Under the pieces are notes generated by a model. It saw only the letters and a list, made by a program, of their open reading frames with translations. It made no database searches and was not told the origin of the DNA. Both the position numbers and the translations under genes were made by a program. Positions 52,593 to 61,678 of a stretch of DNA of 64,000 bases are shown piece by piece. This stretch comes from Pseudomonas knackmussii B13 (GTDB taxonomy: Bacteria > Pseudomonadota > Gammaproteobacteria > Pseudomonadales > Pseudomonadaceae), in contig NZ_HG322950.1 of assembly GCF_000689415.1 (NCBI RefSeq), positions 1,736,001-1,800,000 of the forward strand, read 5' to 3'. Every line of letters begins with the position of its first letter. The stretch's first letter is position 1.

Positions 52593-52858
52593 CTTCCCTC
52601 GTCTACATCGCCTTCCAGGACAACGACAGCGCCCGCTACATCGTCGAGGCCATCGCCCAGGACAACCCCAACGCCGTGATCCAGCACCAGCCGGCAATGA
52701 TCCGCGTGCAGGCCGAAGGCCGCCTGGAGATCCACCGCGCCACGGTGGAGGAAAAGCTCGGCCGCGAATGGGACGTGCAGGAAATGCTGATCGACGTGAT
52801 CACCCTCGGCGGCAACGTCGAGGAAGACGAGGACTGCTTCGCCCTGCACTGGAACTGA
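52589..52858 (+). CDS. dmpM: Phenol hydroxylase regulatory (P2) subunit DmpM
   Basis: DmpM is a cofactor-free effector that stimulates the hydroxylase. It has 89 residues (VYIAFQDNDSARYIVEAIAQ, then AMIRVQAEGRLEIHR and WDVQEMLIDVITLGG), as expected for MmoB/TmoD-like proteins. The ATG overlaps the dmpL stop (ATGA). Confidence 0.95.
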   Translation: MTSLVYIAFQDNDSARYIVEAIAQDNPNAVIQHQPAMIRVQAEGRLEIHRATVEEKLGREWDVQEMLIDVITLGGNVEEDEDCFALHWN

Positions 52859-52892
52859 TCCGCGCACAACGACAAGAATCCGGAGACCCACC

Positions 52893-54407
52893 ATGGCCGC
52901 CAAACGCCTGAACCAGAAAGACAAGTACCGCTGCCTGACCCGCGACCTCGGCTGGGAGCCGAGCTACCAGAGCAAGGAAGACATCTACCCCTACGAGCGC
53001 TTCGAGGGCATCAAGATCACCGACTGGGACAAGTGGGAGGACCCCTTCCGCCTGACCATGGACGCCTACTGGAAGTACCAGGCGGAGAAGGAGAAGAAGC
53101 TCTACGCGATCTTCGACGCCTTCGCCCAGAACAACGGCCACGCGAACATCTCCGACGCCCGCTACGTCAACGCCCTGAAACTCTTCCTGTGTGGCGTCAC
53201 GCCCCTGGAGTACCAGGCCTACCAGGGCTTCGCGCGGGTCGGCCGGCACTTCGGCGGCGCCGGCGCGCGGGTCGCCTGCCAGATGCAGGCCATCGACGAG
53301 CTGCGCCACGTGCAGACGCAGATCCACGCGATGAGCCACTACAACAAGCACTTCAACGGCCTGCACGACTTCGCCCACATGCACGACCGCGTGTGGTTCC
53401 TCTCGGTGCCCAAGTCGTTCTTCGAGGACGCCCGCACCGCCGGCCCGTTCGAGTTCCTCACGGCCATCTCGTTCTCCTTCGAGTACGTGCTGACCAACCT
53501 GCTGTTCGTGCCCTTCATGTCCGGGGCGGCCTTCAACGGCGACATGGCCACCGTCACCTTCGGCTTCTCGGCGCAGTCCGACGAGGCCCGGCACATGACC
53601 CTGGGCCTGGAAGTGATCAAGTTCCTGCTGGAGCAGCACGAGGACAACGTGCCCATCGTGCAGCGCTGGATCGACAAGTGGTTCTGGCGCGGCTACCGCC
53701 TGCTGACCCTGGTCGGGATGATGATGGACTACATGCTGCCGAACAAAGTGATGTCCTGGGCCGAGGCCTGGGAGGTCTACTTCGAGCAGGCCGGCGGCGC
53801 GCTGTTCAAGGACCTGGAGCGCTACGGCATCCGCCAGCCGAAGTACGTCGAGCAGACCACCATCGGCAAGCAGCACATCAGCCACCAGGCCTGGTCGATC
53901 TTCTACCAGTACAGCCAGGCCACCAACTTCCACACCTGGATGCCCACCGACGAGGAACTGGACTGGCTCTCGGCCAAGTACCCGGACACCTTCGACCGCA
54001 TCTACCGGCCGCGCTACGAGCACTGGCGCGAGATGCAGGCGCGCGGCGAGCGCTTCTACAACCCCACGCTGCCGATGCTCTGCCAGGTCTGCCAGATCCC
54101 GCTGTCGTTCACCGAGCCCGACGACGACACGCGCCTGAGCCACCGCAGCGTGGTGCATGCCGGCGAGCGCTATCACTTCTGCTCCGACGGCTGCTGCGAC
54201 ATCTTCGCCCACGAGCCGGAGAAGTACGTGCAGGCCTGGCTGCCGGTGCACCAGATCCTGCAGGGCAACTGCGGCGGCGGCGACGTCGAGGCGGTGGTGC
54301 GCGACTACTACAACATCGCTCCCGGCGAGGACAACTTCGAGTACCAGGGCTCCCCCGAGCACCAGCGCTGGCAGGACCTGCAGGGCGCCGAGCGCAAGGC
54401 CGGCTGA
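52893..54407 (+). CDS. dmpN: Phenol hydroxylase alpha (P3) subunit DmpN
   Basis: DmpN is the catalytic subunit, which converts phenol to catechol. It has 504 residues with both EXXH diiron motifs (AIDELRHVQTQ about residue 133 and QSDEARHMTLG about residue 231). A C-terminal zinc-type Cys region follows (LCQVCQIPLSF and YHFCSDGCCDIF). It lies 34 bases after dmpM with its own GGAG site. Confidence 0.97.
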   Translation: MAAKRLNQKDKYRCLTRDLGWEPSYQSKEDIYPYERFEGIKITDWDKWEDPFRLTMDAYWKYQAEKEKKLYAIFDAFAQNNGHANISDARYVNALKLFLCGVTPLEYQAYQGFARVGRHFGGAGARVACQMQAIDELRHVQTQIHAMSHYNKHFNGLHDFAHMHDRVWFLSVPKSFFEDARTAGPFEFLTAISFSFEYVLTNLLFVPFMSGAAFNGDMATVTFGFSAQSDEARHMTLGLEVIKFLLEQHEDNVPIVQRWIDKWFWRGYRLLTLVGMMMDYMLPNKVMSWAEAWEVYFEQAGGALFKDLERYGIRQPKYVEQTTIGKQHISHQAWSIFYQYSQATNFHTWMPTDEELDWLSAKYPDTFDRIYRPRYEHWREMQARGERFYNPTLPMLCQVCQIPLSFTEPDDDTRLSHRSVVHAGERYHFCSDGCCDIFAHEPEKYVQAWLPVHQILQGNCGGGDVEAVVRDYYNIAPGEDNFEYQGSPEHQRWQDLQGAERKAG

Positions 54408-54470
54408 GCCAGGCGGGCGCGCTCCCTGCGACGCGCCCATCGTCCTCCGACAAGAACAAGGAATACCGCC

Positions 54471-54830
54471 ATGTCCGTGACCGCCATCGGCACCTACACC
54501 GCCCAACCCCTGGATCGCCAGGCCAATTTCCACGGCGCGCAACTGGTCTACCTGTGCTGGGAGTGCCACCTGCTGTTCTGCGCACCCTTCACCCTGCCGG
54601 TCGACCCAGCGCTGCGTTTCGCCGACTTCATCGAGCAGGTGGTCAAGCCGGCCATCTCGCTGCACCCGGATGCCGCGCTCGTCGACTTCGCCGCCGCGCG
54701 CTGGTTGCTCGACGACCAGCCGTTCAGCCCCGACCCGGCGCGCAGCCTGGTGGACAACGGCATCGGCCACAAGAGCCTGCTGCACCTGCACACCCCGGGC
54801 CTCGAAGGCCTGGGCGGCAGCCGCAACTGA
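54471..54830 (+). CDS. dmpO: Phenol hydroxylase P4 subunit DmpO
   Basis: DmpO is a 119-residue small subunit of the oxygenase (alpha-beta-gamma) complex. Family features are YLCWECHLLFCAPFTLPVD at the N-terminal third and DFAAARWLLDDQPFSPDPAR. An AAGGAA site precedes the ATG. dmpP follows after 11 bases. Confidence 0.94.
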   Translation: MSVTAIGTYTAQPLDRQANFHGAQLVYLCWECHLLFCAPFTLPVDPALRFADFIEQVVKPAISLHPDAALVDFAAARWLLDDQPFSPDPARSLVDNGIGHKSLLHLHTPGLEGLGGSRN

Positions 54831-54841
54831 GGAGCGCCGCC

Positions 54842-55903
54842 ATGAGCTACCAAGTCACCATCGAACCCACCGGCGAGCAGATCGAAGTGGAAGAGGGCCA
54901 GACCATCCTCCAGGCCGCGCTGCGCCAGGGCGTCTGGCTGCCCTTCGCCTGCGGCCACGGCACCTGCGCCACCTGCAAATGCCAGGTGCTGGAAGGCGAG
55001 GTCGACGTCGGCGCCGCCTCGCCCTTCGCCCTCATGGACGTGGAGCGCGAGGAGGGCAAGGTGCTCGCCTGCTGCGCCATCCCGCAGAGCGACCTGGTCA
55101 TCGAGGCCGACATCGACGTCGACCCGGACTTCGCCGGCCACCCAGTGCAGGACTACCGCGCGGTGGTCAGCCGCGTGGTCGAGCTGTCGCCGACCATCAA
55201 GGGCGTACACCTGAAGCTCGACCGGCCGATGGCCTTCCAGGCCGGGCAATACATCAACCTGCAACTGCCGGGCATCGAAGGCACGCGGGCTTTCTCCCTG
55301 GCCAATCCGCCCGGCCGGCCGGACGAGGTGGAGCTGCACGTGCGCCTGGTCGATGGCGGGGCCGCCACTGGCTACATCCATCGCGAGCTGCAGGTCGGCG
55401 ACGCGGTGGAGCTGTCCGGCCCCTATGGCCAGTTCTTCGTCCGCGCCTCGCAGGCCGGCGACCTGATCTTCATCGCCGGCGGCTCCGGCCTGTCCAGCCC
55501 GCAGTCGATGATCCTCGACCTGCTGGCCCAGGGCGACACGCGGCAGATCACCCTGTTCCAGGGCGCGCGAACCCGCGAGGAGCTGTACAACCGCGAGCTG
55601 TTCGAGGACCTGGCCGCGCGGCATGCCAACTTCAGTTACGTGCCGGCCCTCAGCCAGGCCGCCGAGGACGGCGAGTGGGGCGGCTTCCGCGGCTACGTGC
55701 ACGACGCGGCGAAGAAGCACTTCGACGGCCGCTTCGCCGGGCACAAGGCCTACCTCTGCGGCCCGCCGCCGATGATCGACGCCGCCATCAGCTGCCTGAT
55801 GCAGGGCCGGCTGTTCGAGCGCGACATCTTCATGGAGCGCTTCCTGACCGCCGCCGACGGCGCGGGGGAAGGCACCCGCTCGGCCCTGTTCAAGCGCATC
55901 TGA
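54842..55903 (+). CDS. dmpP: Phenol hydroxylase reductase (P5) DmpP
   Basis: DmpP passes electrons from NADH to the hydroxylase. It has 353 residues. The plant-type ferredoxin domain carries the 2Fe-2S Cys set (FACGHGTCATCKCQ, with the fourth Cys in LACCAIPQ). An FAD domain (RAFSLANPP) and an NAD domain (FIAGGSGLSSPQSMI, AYLCGPPPMID) follow. It ends the core operon. Confidence 0.96.
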   Translation: MSYQVTIEPTGEQIEVEEGQTILQAALRQGVWLPFACGHGTCATCKCQVLEGEVDVGAASPFALMDVEREEGKVLACCAIPQSDLVIEADIDVDPDFAGHPVQDYRAVVSRVVELSPTIKGVHLKLDRPMAFQAGQYINLQLPGIEGTRAFSLANPPGRPDEVELHVRLVDGGAATGYIHRELQVGDAVELSGPYGQFFVRASQAGDLIFIAGGSGLSSPQSMILDLLAQGDTRQITLFQGARTREELYNRELFEDLAARHANFSYVPALSQAAEDGEWGGFRGYVHDAAKKHFDGRFAGHKAYLCGPPPMIDAAISCLMQGRLFERDIFMERFLTAADGAGEGTRSALFKRI

Positions 55904-55980
55904 CCCGCAGCGTTCCGGCACCCCGTTGGCTCGGGGGGCCGGCCTGCACCCGACCGATAACAAAAACAAAGGTTGAATCC

Positions 55981-56880
55981 ATGCACCAGCCCCTTGCGAA
56001 CCTGTTCCGCTTCACCGTCTGCGCCTCGCTGTTCGGCCTCGCCAACCTGTCCCATGCCACCGAGAACGGCGGCACTTCCTACCCGCTCGGCGCGGAGAAC
56101 TACATGTCCGGCGCCATGCCGCCGCCGGGCTTCTACGGCCAGGTCTTCGCCAACCACTACGAGGCCGACAACCTGCGCGGCAATGACGGCCGCAAGCTAC
56201 CGGTGGACTTCAGCGTCCGCGCCAATGCCGTGGTGCCGCGGCTGATCTGGGTCAGCGACTACATGCTGTTCGGCGGTAGCTTCGCCCTGCACGCCATCGT
56301 CCCGCTGGTGGACCTCGACGTGCACCTCAACGGCCAGTCGCAGAGCAAGCGGGGCCTGGGCGACGTGATCTTCGGCCCGGCCCTGGGCTTCCACCACAGC
56401 GACAAGTTCCACAGCGTCCTGGCCTTCGACATGATCGCCCCCACCGGTAGCTACGATAAGCACGACCTGGCCAACACCGGGCGCAACTATTGGGTGTTCG
56501 AGCCGGTGTACGCGATGACCTACGTCGACCCCAACGGCCTCAACGTAGACGCGAAGGTGATGTACGACTTCAACCGCGAGAACCCCGCCACCGACTACCG
56601 CTCCGGCCAGGAATTCCACGTCGACTACGCCGTCGGCTGGGGCCTGGGCAACGGCTGGGTGGTGGGCGCGGGCGGCTACTACTACCGGCAGACCACCGAC
56701 GACAGCCAGGACGGCGAACGCATCGAGGACAACAAGGGCCGCAGCTTCGCCATCGGCCCTTCGGTCAAGTACAGCGGCGAGGGCGGCTGGTTCGTCACCG
56801 CCAAGTGGTCCAAGGAAACGGATGTGCGCAACCGCGCCCAGGGCGATGCCTACTGGCTGAAACTGACGGTGCCCTTCTGA
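55981..56880 (+). CDS. SphA-like outer-membrane protein (phenol degradation MetA family)
   Basis: This 299-residue protein has a signal sequence ending SHATENG and alternating beta strands ending in aromatic TVPF, the form of an outer-membrane barrel. Family sequence includes GGTSYPLGAENYMSGAMPPP and GWVVGAGGYYYRQTTDD. Such proteins lie beside aromatic catabolic genes and probably help hydrophobic substrates across the outer membrane. It lies 77 bases after dmpP and ends in a strong terminator, so it closes the operon. Confidence 0.88.
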   Translation: MHQPLANLFRFTVCASLFGLANLSHATENGGTSYPLGAENYMSGAMPPPGFYGQVFANHYEADNLRGNDGRKLPVDFSVRANAVVPRLIWVSDYMLFGGSFALHAIVPLVDLDVHLNGQSQSKRGLGDVIFGPALGFHHSDKFHSVLAFDMIAPTGSYDKHDLANTGRNYWVFEPVYAMTYVDPNGLNVDAKVMYDFNRENPATDYRSGQEFHVDYAVGWGLGNGWVVGAGGYYYRQTTDDSQDGERIEDNKGRSFAIGPSVKYSGEGGWFVTAKWSKETDVRNRAQGDAYWLKLTVPF

Positions 56881-56923
56881 CGCTCCGCTTGCTCGCCCGG
56901 CGCCCCTTGCCGGGCGGGTTTCA

Positions 56924-56947
56924 GGCGGACGCAAGTCCGCCTTTTTT
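56924..56947 (+). terminator. Rho-independent terminator of the dmp operon
   Basis: The stem GGCGGAC/GTCCGCC with loop GCAA is followed by six T. It lies 44 bases after the sphA-like stop. Confidence 0.9.
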
Positions 56948-56997
56948 CATCCGGCCACTTTCAGCTGCGCCACTGGCGGATCGCGATAACCCGCCGG

Positions 56998-58494
56998 CTA
57001 GGGCTCGACCCCCGCCAATGGCTGCACGGCCGGCGGTGTCGGGCTGGCGAGCTGGTCCAGCAGCGTGCGGTAGGTGGTTGCGTGGTGCTGGTAGAAATCG
57101 TCCTTGCTGTTTGCCGCTGGCGGCTTCTGGCCGTAGACCCACATCACCCGGCCGGCGCTGGTGAAGTTCCAGCTCGGGCTCACCGCGATCTGCTCCAGCT
57201 TGCGGTCAGGGCCGGCCAGCTGGAGGTAGTTGTAGTAGTAGGCGTAGCCCGCCGAACTCTCCCGCGTGTGCTTCTCCAGCACGTGGCCCAGCCCCCGGCG
57301 GATGTAGATGCCGAAGGTGGAGATGCCGCGCACCGCGCGCGAGAGGAGTGACTGGGTCCTGAAGTCGGTCGACAGGTCGCCGACGGTCTGCAGGGTCAGC
57401 GGCACCTGGACGATGGGGTCGAGGTCGTTGTTGATGACGAAGGCGTTGTCGGTGGCCTGGGTGATGCGCGCGAAGGACGCCGAGAAGCCCATGTCGCCCG
57501 GCTTGGGCTGGGCGAACTGGTAGGACTTGAGCCGGTAGCGCTTGCTCTTCAGGCCGAGTGCGTTGTCGCCCCTCACATCCCCGGCGAGCATTCCGTAGTG
57601 CAGCGCCGCGTGCACCAGCGTGGCGATGCCGGCGCCCTGGCTGTGGCCGATGACGTAGACGACGGCCCCTGGCGGGACCTGCTTTTCCAGCGCCGGAAGG
57701 ATGCCGAAGCGCAGGTCGAGCAGGGTGCTGAAGGTGGCGTGGGCGAAGCCGCTGTGTACCGCTGCGCCCGGGTGGTCGGTGAGCTGGAAGTGTTTCGACA
57801 GGAACGAGCGCGCATAGGCCGGCTGGAAGTACACGTCGTCGACCACGCTCGGGTGGCTGGACATCACCGTGCCGCGAATCGCAACGGCAAAGCGCCCGGC
57901 GTTGACGCCCAGGCCCTGGTACAGCACCCAGGCGTTCTGCCAGGGGCCGAAGCCGTTGAGGCGCGGGTCGTTGTAGATGACGCTCGAGTCCATCAGCGAT
58001 GCCATGTCGATCTTCAGCGACTCGGCGCGCTTCTCCAGGTCCTCGAAGAGTTTGTGCCAGTGGCGCAGGTCGTCCTCGGCGAGGTCGCCGCTGGCCTGGG
58101 CCGGCAGCTGCTTGTAGGCCAGGTAGGCGTCCGCCATGGCCTGGCGGCTGTCGAACAGCGGCTTGAGGTTCCAGCGCGCGGGATCGAGCTGCGGAGTGAA
58201 ACCCTGAAGGTTGGCCTCCAGCGTTTGGCGCTGCTCGGGGGAGTTCTGCGCGTCCTTCAATGCCTCGCGGGTGAAGAGGCGGTCGTCCTGCGAGTCGAGG
58301 TCGACGCAGAACTCGATGGCGTCCTTCGCTTCCTGCAGATCGAACCCCTTGAAGGACGTATCGCCGCTGCTGTAGGCGAGCTCTTCGGCCGTGGGTTGCG
58401 GGAAGTTTCTGGGGGCGGACGAGCAGGAGGCGAGGGCGGCGAACAGCGGGGCGGCGAACTGTTGCCAGTGCGACAGGAATGACGTGTGCGGCAT
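56998..58494 (-). CDS. Lipase class 3-like alpha/beta hydrolase, lipoprotein
   Basis: This 498-residue protein has an N-terminal lipobox ALASC (about residues 20-24), so it is probably membrane anchored. The catalytic region has VVYVIGHSQGAGIATL (nucleophile Ser) and FVINNDLDPIVQVPL (probable Asp); a His lies in the C-terminal third (HVLEKHTRES or the HHATTY region). The fold is that of class 3 lipases, with a long N-terminal helical domain. AGGAGGT lies before the ATG. Its stop is 51 bases from the dmp terminator. Confidence 0.82.
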   Translation of the reverse strand: MPHTSFLSHWQQFAAPLFAALASCSSAPRNFPQPTAEELAYSSGDTSFKGFDLQEAKDAIEFCVDLDSQDDRLFTREALKDAQNSPEQRQTLEANLQGFTPQLDPARWNLKPLFDSRQAMADAYLAYKQLPAQASGDLAEDDLRHWHKLFEDLEKRAESLKIDMASLMDSSVIYNDPRLNGFGPWQNAWVLYQGLGVNAGRFAVAIRGTVMSSHPSVVDDVYFQPAYARSFLSKHFQLTDHPGAAVHSGFAHATFSTLLDLRFGILPALEKQVPPGAVVYVIGHSQGAGIATLVHAALHYGMLAGDVRGDNALGLKSKRYRLKSYQFAQPKPGDMGFSASFARITQATDNAFVINNDLDPIVQVPLTLQTVGDLSTDFRTQSLLSRAVRGISTFGIYIRRGLGHVLEKHTRESSAGYAYYYNYLQLAGPDRKLEQIAVSPSWNFTSAGRVMWVYGQKPPAANSKDDFYQHHATTYRTLLDQLASPTPPAVQPLAGVEP

Positions 58495-58627
58495 GGAGCA
58501 CCTCCTTGTGTCGGGTGGGTCGAGCTTCCTCTTCGCCCTGCGTGCGCTGATCGCTCGCGCGCACTTTCCAGCGCCTGAGTGGGGGCCAGTTTAATGGCTA
58601 GGTGATGTCACGGAAGAGGGCGCACTC

Positions 58628-58655
58628 AAGAAAAAGCCCCGCACGGGGCGGGGCT
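58628..58655 (-). terminator. Rho-independent terminator of the LTA synthase-like gene
   Basis: On the minus strand AGCCCCGC and GCGGGGCT enclose a 5-base loop and are followed by five T. It lies 6 bases after the stop of the 58661-60610 gene. Confidence 0.85.
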
Positions 58656-58660
58656 TGGGG

Positions 58661-60610
58661 TCACTCCTTCTGGCTCACCACCGGCTGCTGCTCGGGGGCA
58701 TTCCAGCCCAAAAGGCGCTGTTTGTAGCCGTGGCTGGCCGCCTGGTAGTAGGCGATGGCGCGGGCGATCAGCGGATCGTCGGCCTTGGCGTTGACCTCCA
58801 CGCTCGCACCCAGTGCCTGGTTGTGGCGGCGCAGCGCCTGGCGCGGGCTGAGGATGGCGAGGTCGGTGCCGTCGAACAGGCCCAGGTGCTGGTAGTTGCC
58901 GATCACCACCCGCGGCGGCAGGGTGTTTTCGACCATCAGGTTGCGGCCGAAGAAGGTCGACTCGTAGCTCATGTTCAGCATCGCCAGCAGGGTCGGCGCC
59001 AGGTCCAGCTGGCTCGCCAGCTCGCCGCGCTCGCCGGTGGGCAGCAGCTTGGGCGCGTAGATGAACAGCGGGATCTGGTAGTTCTCCACCGGCAGGTCTT
59101 CCTTGCCCGCGCTGCCGGCCGTGTGGTCGGCGACGAAGATGAAGATCGTCTGGTCGAACCACGGCTTGCTGCGCACGTTCTCGAGGAACTTGCCGATGGC
59201 GTAGTCGGTGTACTTCACCGCGCCGTCGCGGCCCTTGCCCGACGGGATATCAATGCGCCCGTCCGGGTAGGTGTACGGGCGGTGGTTGGAGGTGGTCATC
59301 AGCTGCAGGAAGAACGGCTGCTGCTTGGCGAAGTCCTCGTCGGCCACGCGGGTGGCTTGGGCGTAGAGGTCTTCATCCGCCATGCCCCAGGCGTTCTTGA
59401 AGTGGATGTCCGCCTCCGGAACGCTGCTCTGGTCGACGATGCGGTAGCCGTTGCCGCCGAAGAAGGCGTTCATGTTGTCGAAGTAGCCGCGCCCGCCGTA
59501 CATGAACACGGCGTCGTAGCCCTTGGCCTTGAACTGCTGGCCGAGGCTGGCGAAGCCGCTCTCGCGGCCGATGCGCTTGACGATGGAGCGGCCCGGGGTC
59601 GGCGGGATGGACAGGGTGATGGCTTCCAGGCCGCGGTCGGTACGGGTGCCGGTGGCGTAGAAATTGTTGAAGTACAGGCTCTGCTTGCGCAGCGCGTCGA
59701 GGTTGGGCGTGAGGTTGCGGTTATCGCCGTTGCTGCCCAGGTACTTGGCGCTGAGGCTCTCGATGGTCACCAGCACCACGTTCAGCTTGCGCGGCGTACC
59801 GGGGTTGCTGATGGTGCGGCGGATATCCATCGGATCGCTGCCGACGAAGTGCGCATTGGGCTCGGCCAGCTCGGAGCGGATCTGCTTGGCGACTTCGTCG
59901 GCCGGCAGGGTCGAGTAGAACTGCTGGTAGTCCAGCTCGTTGTTCCGGAAGGCGGCGAAGAACTGGTACGGGCCGTTGCTCGACAGCTCGCGCACGTAGG
60001 TGTTGCCACCGTCGCCGCGCGGATGATCCTGGTCGACCGTGAAGCCGGCCAGCAGCGCCGCGCTCCCCAGCACGACCATGCGCGCCATGCGATGGCGCAG
60101 CAGCGGCACGGGGGCGGCGCAGATGCGCGTCAGGGTGCCGTGCAGGGCCAGGGTCACCAGCAGCGAGGCGCCGGCCAGGAGGCTGAGCAACGTGCCGAGC
60201 GGGTAGGACTCGCGGATGTTGTTCAGGACTTCATCGGAATACACCAGGTAATCCACCGCGATGAAGTTGAAGCGCACGCCGAACTCGTCCCAGAACAGCC
60301 ACTCGGCGACGGCGGTGAAGAGCATCACGTACACGCAGACGAACAGCGACGCTTCCAGCAGCCAGCGCCAGGCTCGCGAGCGCCAGATGCGCGCGGGCAG
60401 CAGGAGCAGGAACAACCCCATCGGCAGCAGTGCGTAGGCGAGGAAGCTCAAGTCATAAAGGATGCCGACGCCAAAGACGGTCAGGTTCGCGGCGCCGAAC
60501 TCCGCCATGTGGCCAGCCAGCAGCGCCACGCGGGTCAGCAGGAAGATGACGAGCCACAGCAGGGTGGTCAGCGCCAGGAAGCGCATCGGCGCCGAGCGGA
60601 AGAGTTGCAT
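58661..60610 (-). CDS. LTA synthase/OpgB-like sulfatase-family phosphotransferase
   Basis: This 649-residue protein has five N-terminal membrane helices (to about residue 200). A periplasmic sulfatase-fold domain follows (LNVVLVTIESLSAKYLGSNG, with a catalytic Thr in FYATGTRTDRGLEAI). The metal site includes FIFVADHTAGSAGK and NHRPYTYP. In Gram-positives this family polymerises lipoteichoic acid. In Gram-negatives relatives transfer phosphoglycerol or phosphoethanolamine to glucans or lipids. The exact acceptor is unknown here. GGAATAA precedes the ATG. Confidence 0.85.
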   Translation of the reverse strand: MQLFRSAPMRFLALTTLLWLVIFLLTRVALLAGHMAEFGAANLTVFGVGILYDLSFLAYALLPMGLFLLLLPARIWRSRAWRWLLEASLFVCVYVMLFTAVAEWLFWDEFGVRFNFIAVDYLVYSDEVLNNIRESYPLGTLLSLLAGASLLVTLALHGTLTRICAAPVPLLRHRMARMVVLGSAALLAGFTVDQDHPRGDGGNTYVRELSSNGPYQFFAAFRNNELDYQQFYSTLPADEVAKQIRSELAEPNAHFVGSDPMDIRRTISNPGTPRKLNVVLVTIESLSAKYLGSNGDNRNLTPNLDALRKQSLYFNNFYATGTRTDRGLEAITLSIPPTPGRSIVKRIGRESGFASLGQQFKAKGYDAVFMYGGRGYFDNMNAFFGGNGYRIVDQSSVPEADIHFKNAWGMADEDLYAQATRVADEDFAKQQPFFLQLMTTSNHRPYTYPDGRIDIPSGKGRDGAVKYTDYAIGKFLENVRSKPWFDQTIFIFVADHTAGSAGKEDLPVENYQIPLFIYAPKLLPTGERGELASQLDLAPTLLAMLNMSYESTFFGRNLMVENTLPPRVVIGNYQHLGLFDGTDLAILSPRQALRRHNQALGASVEVNAKADDPLIARAIAYYQAASHGYKQRLLGWNAPEQQPVVSQKE

Positions 60611-61258
60611 GAGTTATTCCTTGTAATGAGTTGCCCGAGCGAGCCGGCGCACGATACCGGAAGGCGTGGCGCGGCGAAGCTCCGGGCGGGACCTTACAGG
60701 GCCGAAGGGCAAGAAAATGTCATGGTCGGACGAACGGATGTTTCGAGTTGTGTCAGCCATCGAGCAAGGTGCTTGTCCGGTGTTTCAGCGACGTTACCGG
60801 CGCAAACGCGTCCGGAAGACCGGCGTAGAGCGGATTCCCCGAAGACGCGCCGCGCGCGCTTGTCGTAGGAGCGAGCTTGCTCGCGAACCTGCAACGCACG
60901 GCGCTCCCTGTGGGCGCGGACCCTGTCCGCGATTCGCGCGCATGGCGCGCTCCTACAGGGGGCTTTGGCGCTGGGATTTCGCGGATGAGATCCGCTCCTA
61001 CGGGCTGACACCGCATCTTTCGCCCACGCCGAACGGCCCCCTCTCCCGCTTGCGGGAGAGGGCTGGGGAGAGGGAACGGAGCCAATCCCGAACACCAGCG
61101 CATCCGGGTAGCGCCGTTCGCGAGCAAGCTCGCTCCTACAGGGCATGGGCGCTCGCCGGCCGTCACGTGGCCGGGGCGGCTGCCTGCCATTGCGCAATCG
61201 GTATCTAGACTCACTGGGGCCAAGGCTTTGCCTGCGCAATCAGAAGGAGCGTTTCATC
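60611..61258. repeat. Intergenic region with a mosaic of REP-type repeats
   Basis: The gap lies between the divergent LTA synthase-like and lipoprotein genes. From 60865 to 61139 it contains a patchwork: GTAGGAGCGAG/TTCGCGAAC-type ends, a CGCGGAC/GTCCGCG element, a GGATGAGATCCGCTCCTAC element and the CCCTCTCCC/GGGAGAGGG hairpin at 61038-61062. A final half ends at CTCGCTCCTAC. No gene is supported. The first 250 bases hold only promoter space. Confidence 0.75.
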
Positions 61259-61585
61259 ATGAAAGGTCTTCCCCAACTCTTGCCCGTGCTGGCGGTGGGC
61301 GCCGCGCTGTCGGGCTGCATGAGCGATCAGGAGTTCATCGCTTCCAACCAGAAGGCTGCCCTCAGTGCCACCGAATCGCGGGCGAAGTTCGAGCTCAATT
61401 GCCAGCAGGTGGATGCCAGCGTCCTGACCAGCAAGGTCACCCATACCCGCTTCGGCTACCAACGCACCGAATACACCATCGGCGTACGCGGCTGCGGCCG
61501 GCAGGCGACCTATATCACCTATTGCCTCGAATCCACCAACTGCAACGCGATCAGCGACACGGCCCGTGTGGGCACGCAGCAGTAA
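61259..61585 (+). CDS. Small lipoprotein, unknown function
   Basis: This 108-residue protein has a lipoprotein signal with lipobox ALSGC (about residues 16-20). The mature part contains five Cys (LNCQQ, RGCGR, YCLE, TNCN, plus the lipid Cys), so two disulfides are likely. AAGGAG lies about 10 bases before the ATG. No family recognised; a homologue-like fold may be periplasmic YXWGXW-type or Rcs-like, but this is not shown. Confidence 0.7.
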   Translation: MKGLPQLLPVLAVGAALSGCMSDQEFIASNQKAALSATESRAKFELNCQQVDASVLTSKVTHTRFGYQRTEYTIGVRGCGRQATYITYCLESTNCNAISDTARVGTQQ

Positions 61586-61606
61586 CCTCGCCTCCGCCCA
61601 TCCGTA

Positions 61607-61636
61607 CGGCGCATAACCGAAGGCGGTTATGCGCCG
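61607..61636. repeat. Hairpin with AAG loop, copy 2
   Basis: CGGCGCATAACCG and GCGGTTATGCGCCG flank AAG. It lies just after the lipoprotein stop and before the convergent membrane protein stop, so it may terminate both transcripts. Confidence 0.75.
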
Positions 61637-61678
61637 ATTGGCCGATCTCGCCGGCAATCGCGCGAAGGGGCGGGCGGA

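Noticed and set aside
52800..54791. 663-codon minus-strand frame under dmpN/dmpO
   Set aside because: It is low-complexity Val/Leu/Asp/His sequence opposite well-known phenol hydroxylase subunits.
60865..61139. Repeat block considered as a CRISPR array
   Set aside because: The elements are palindromic and of unequal spacing and type, with no regular spacers and no cas genes.
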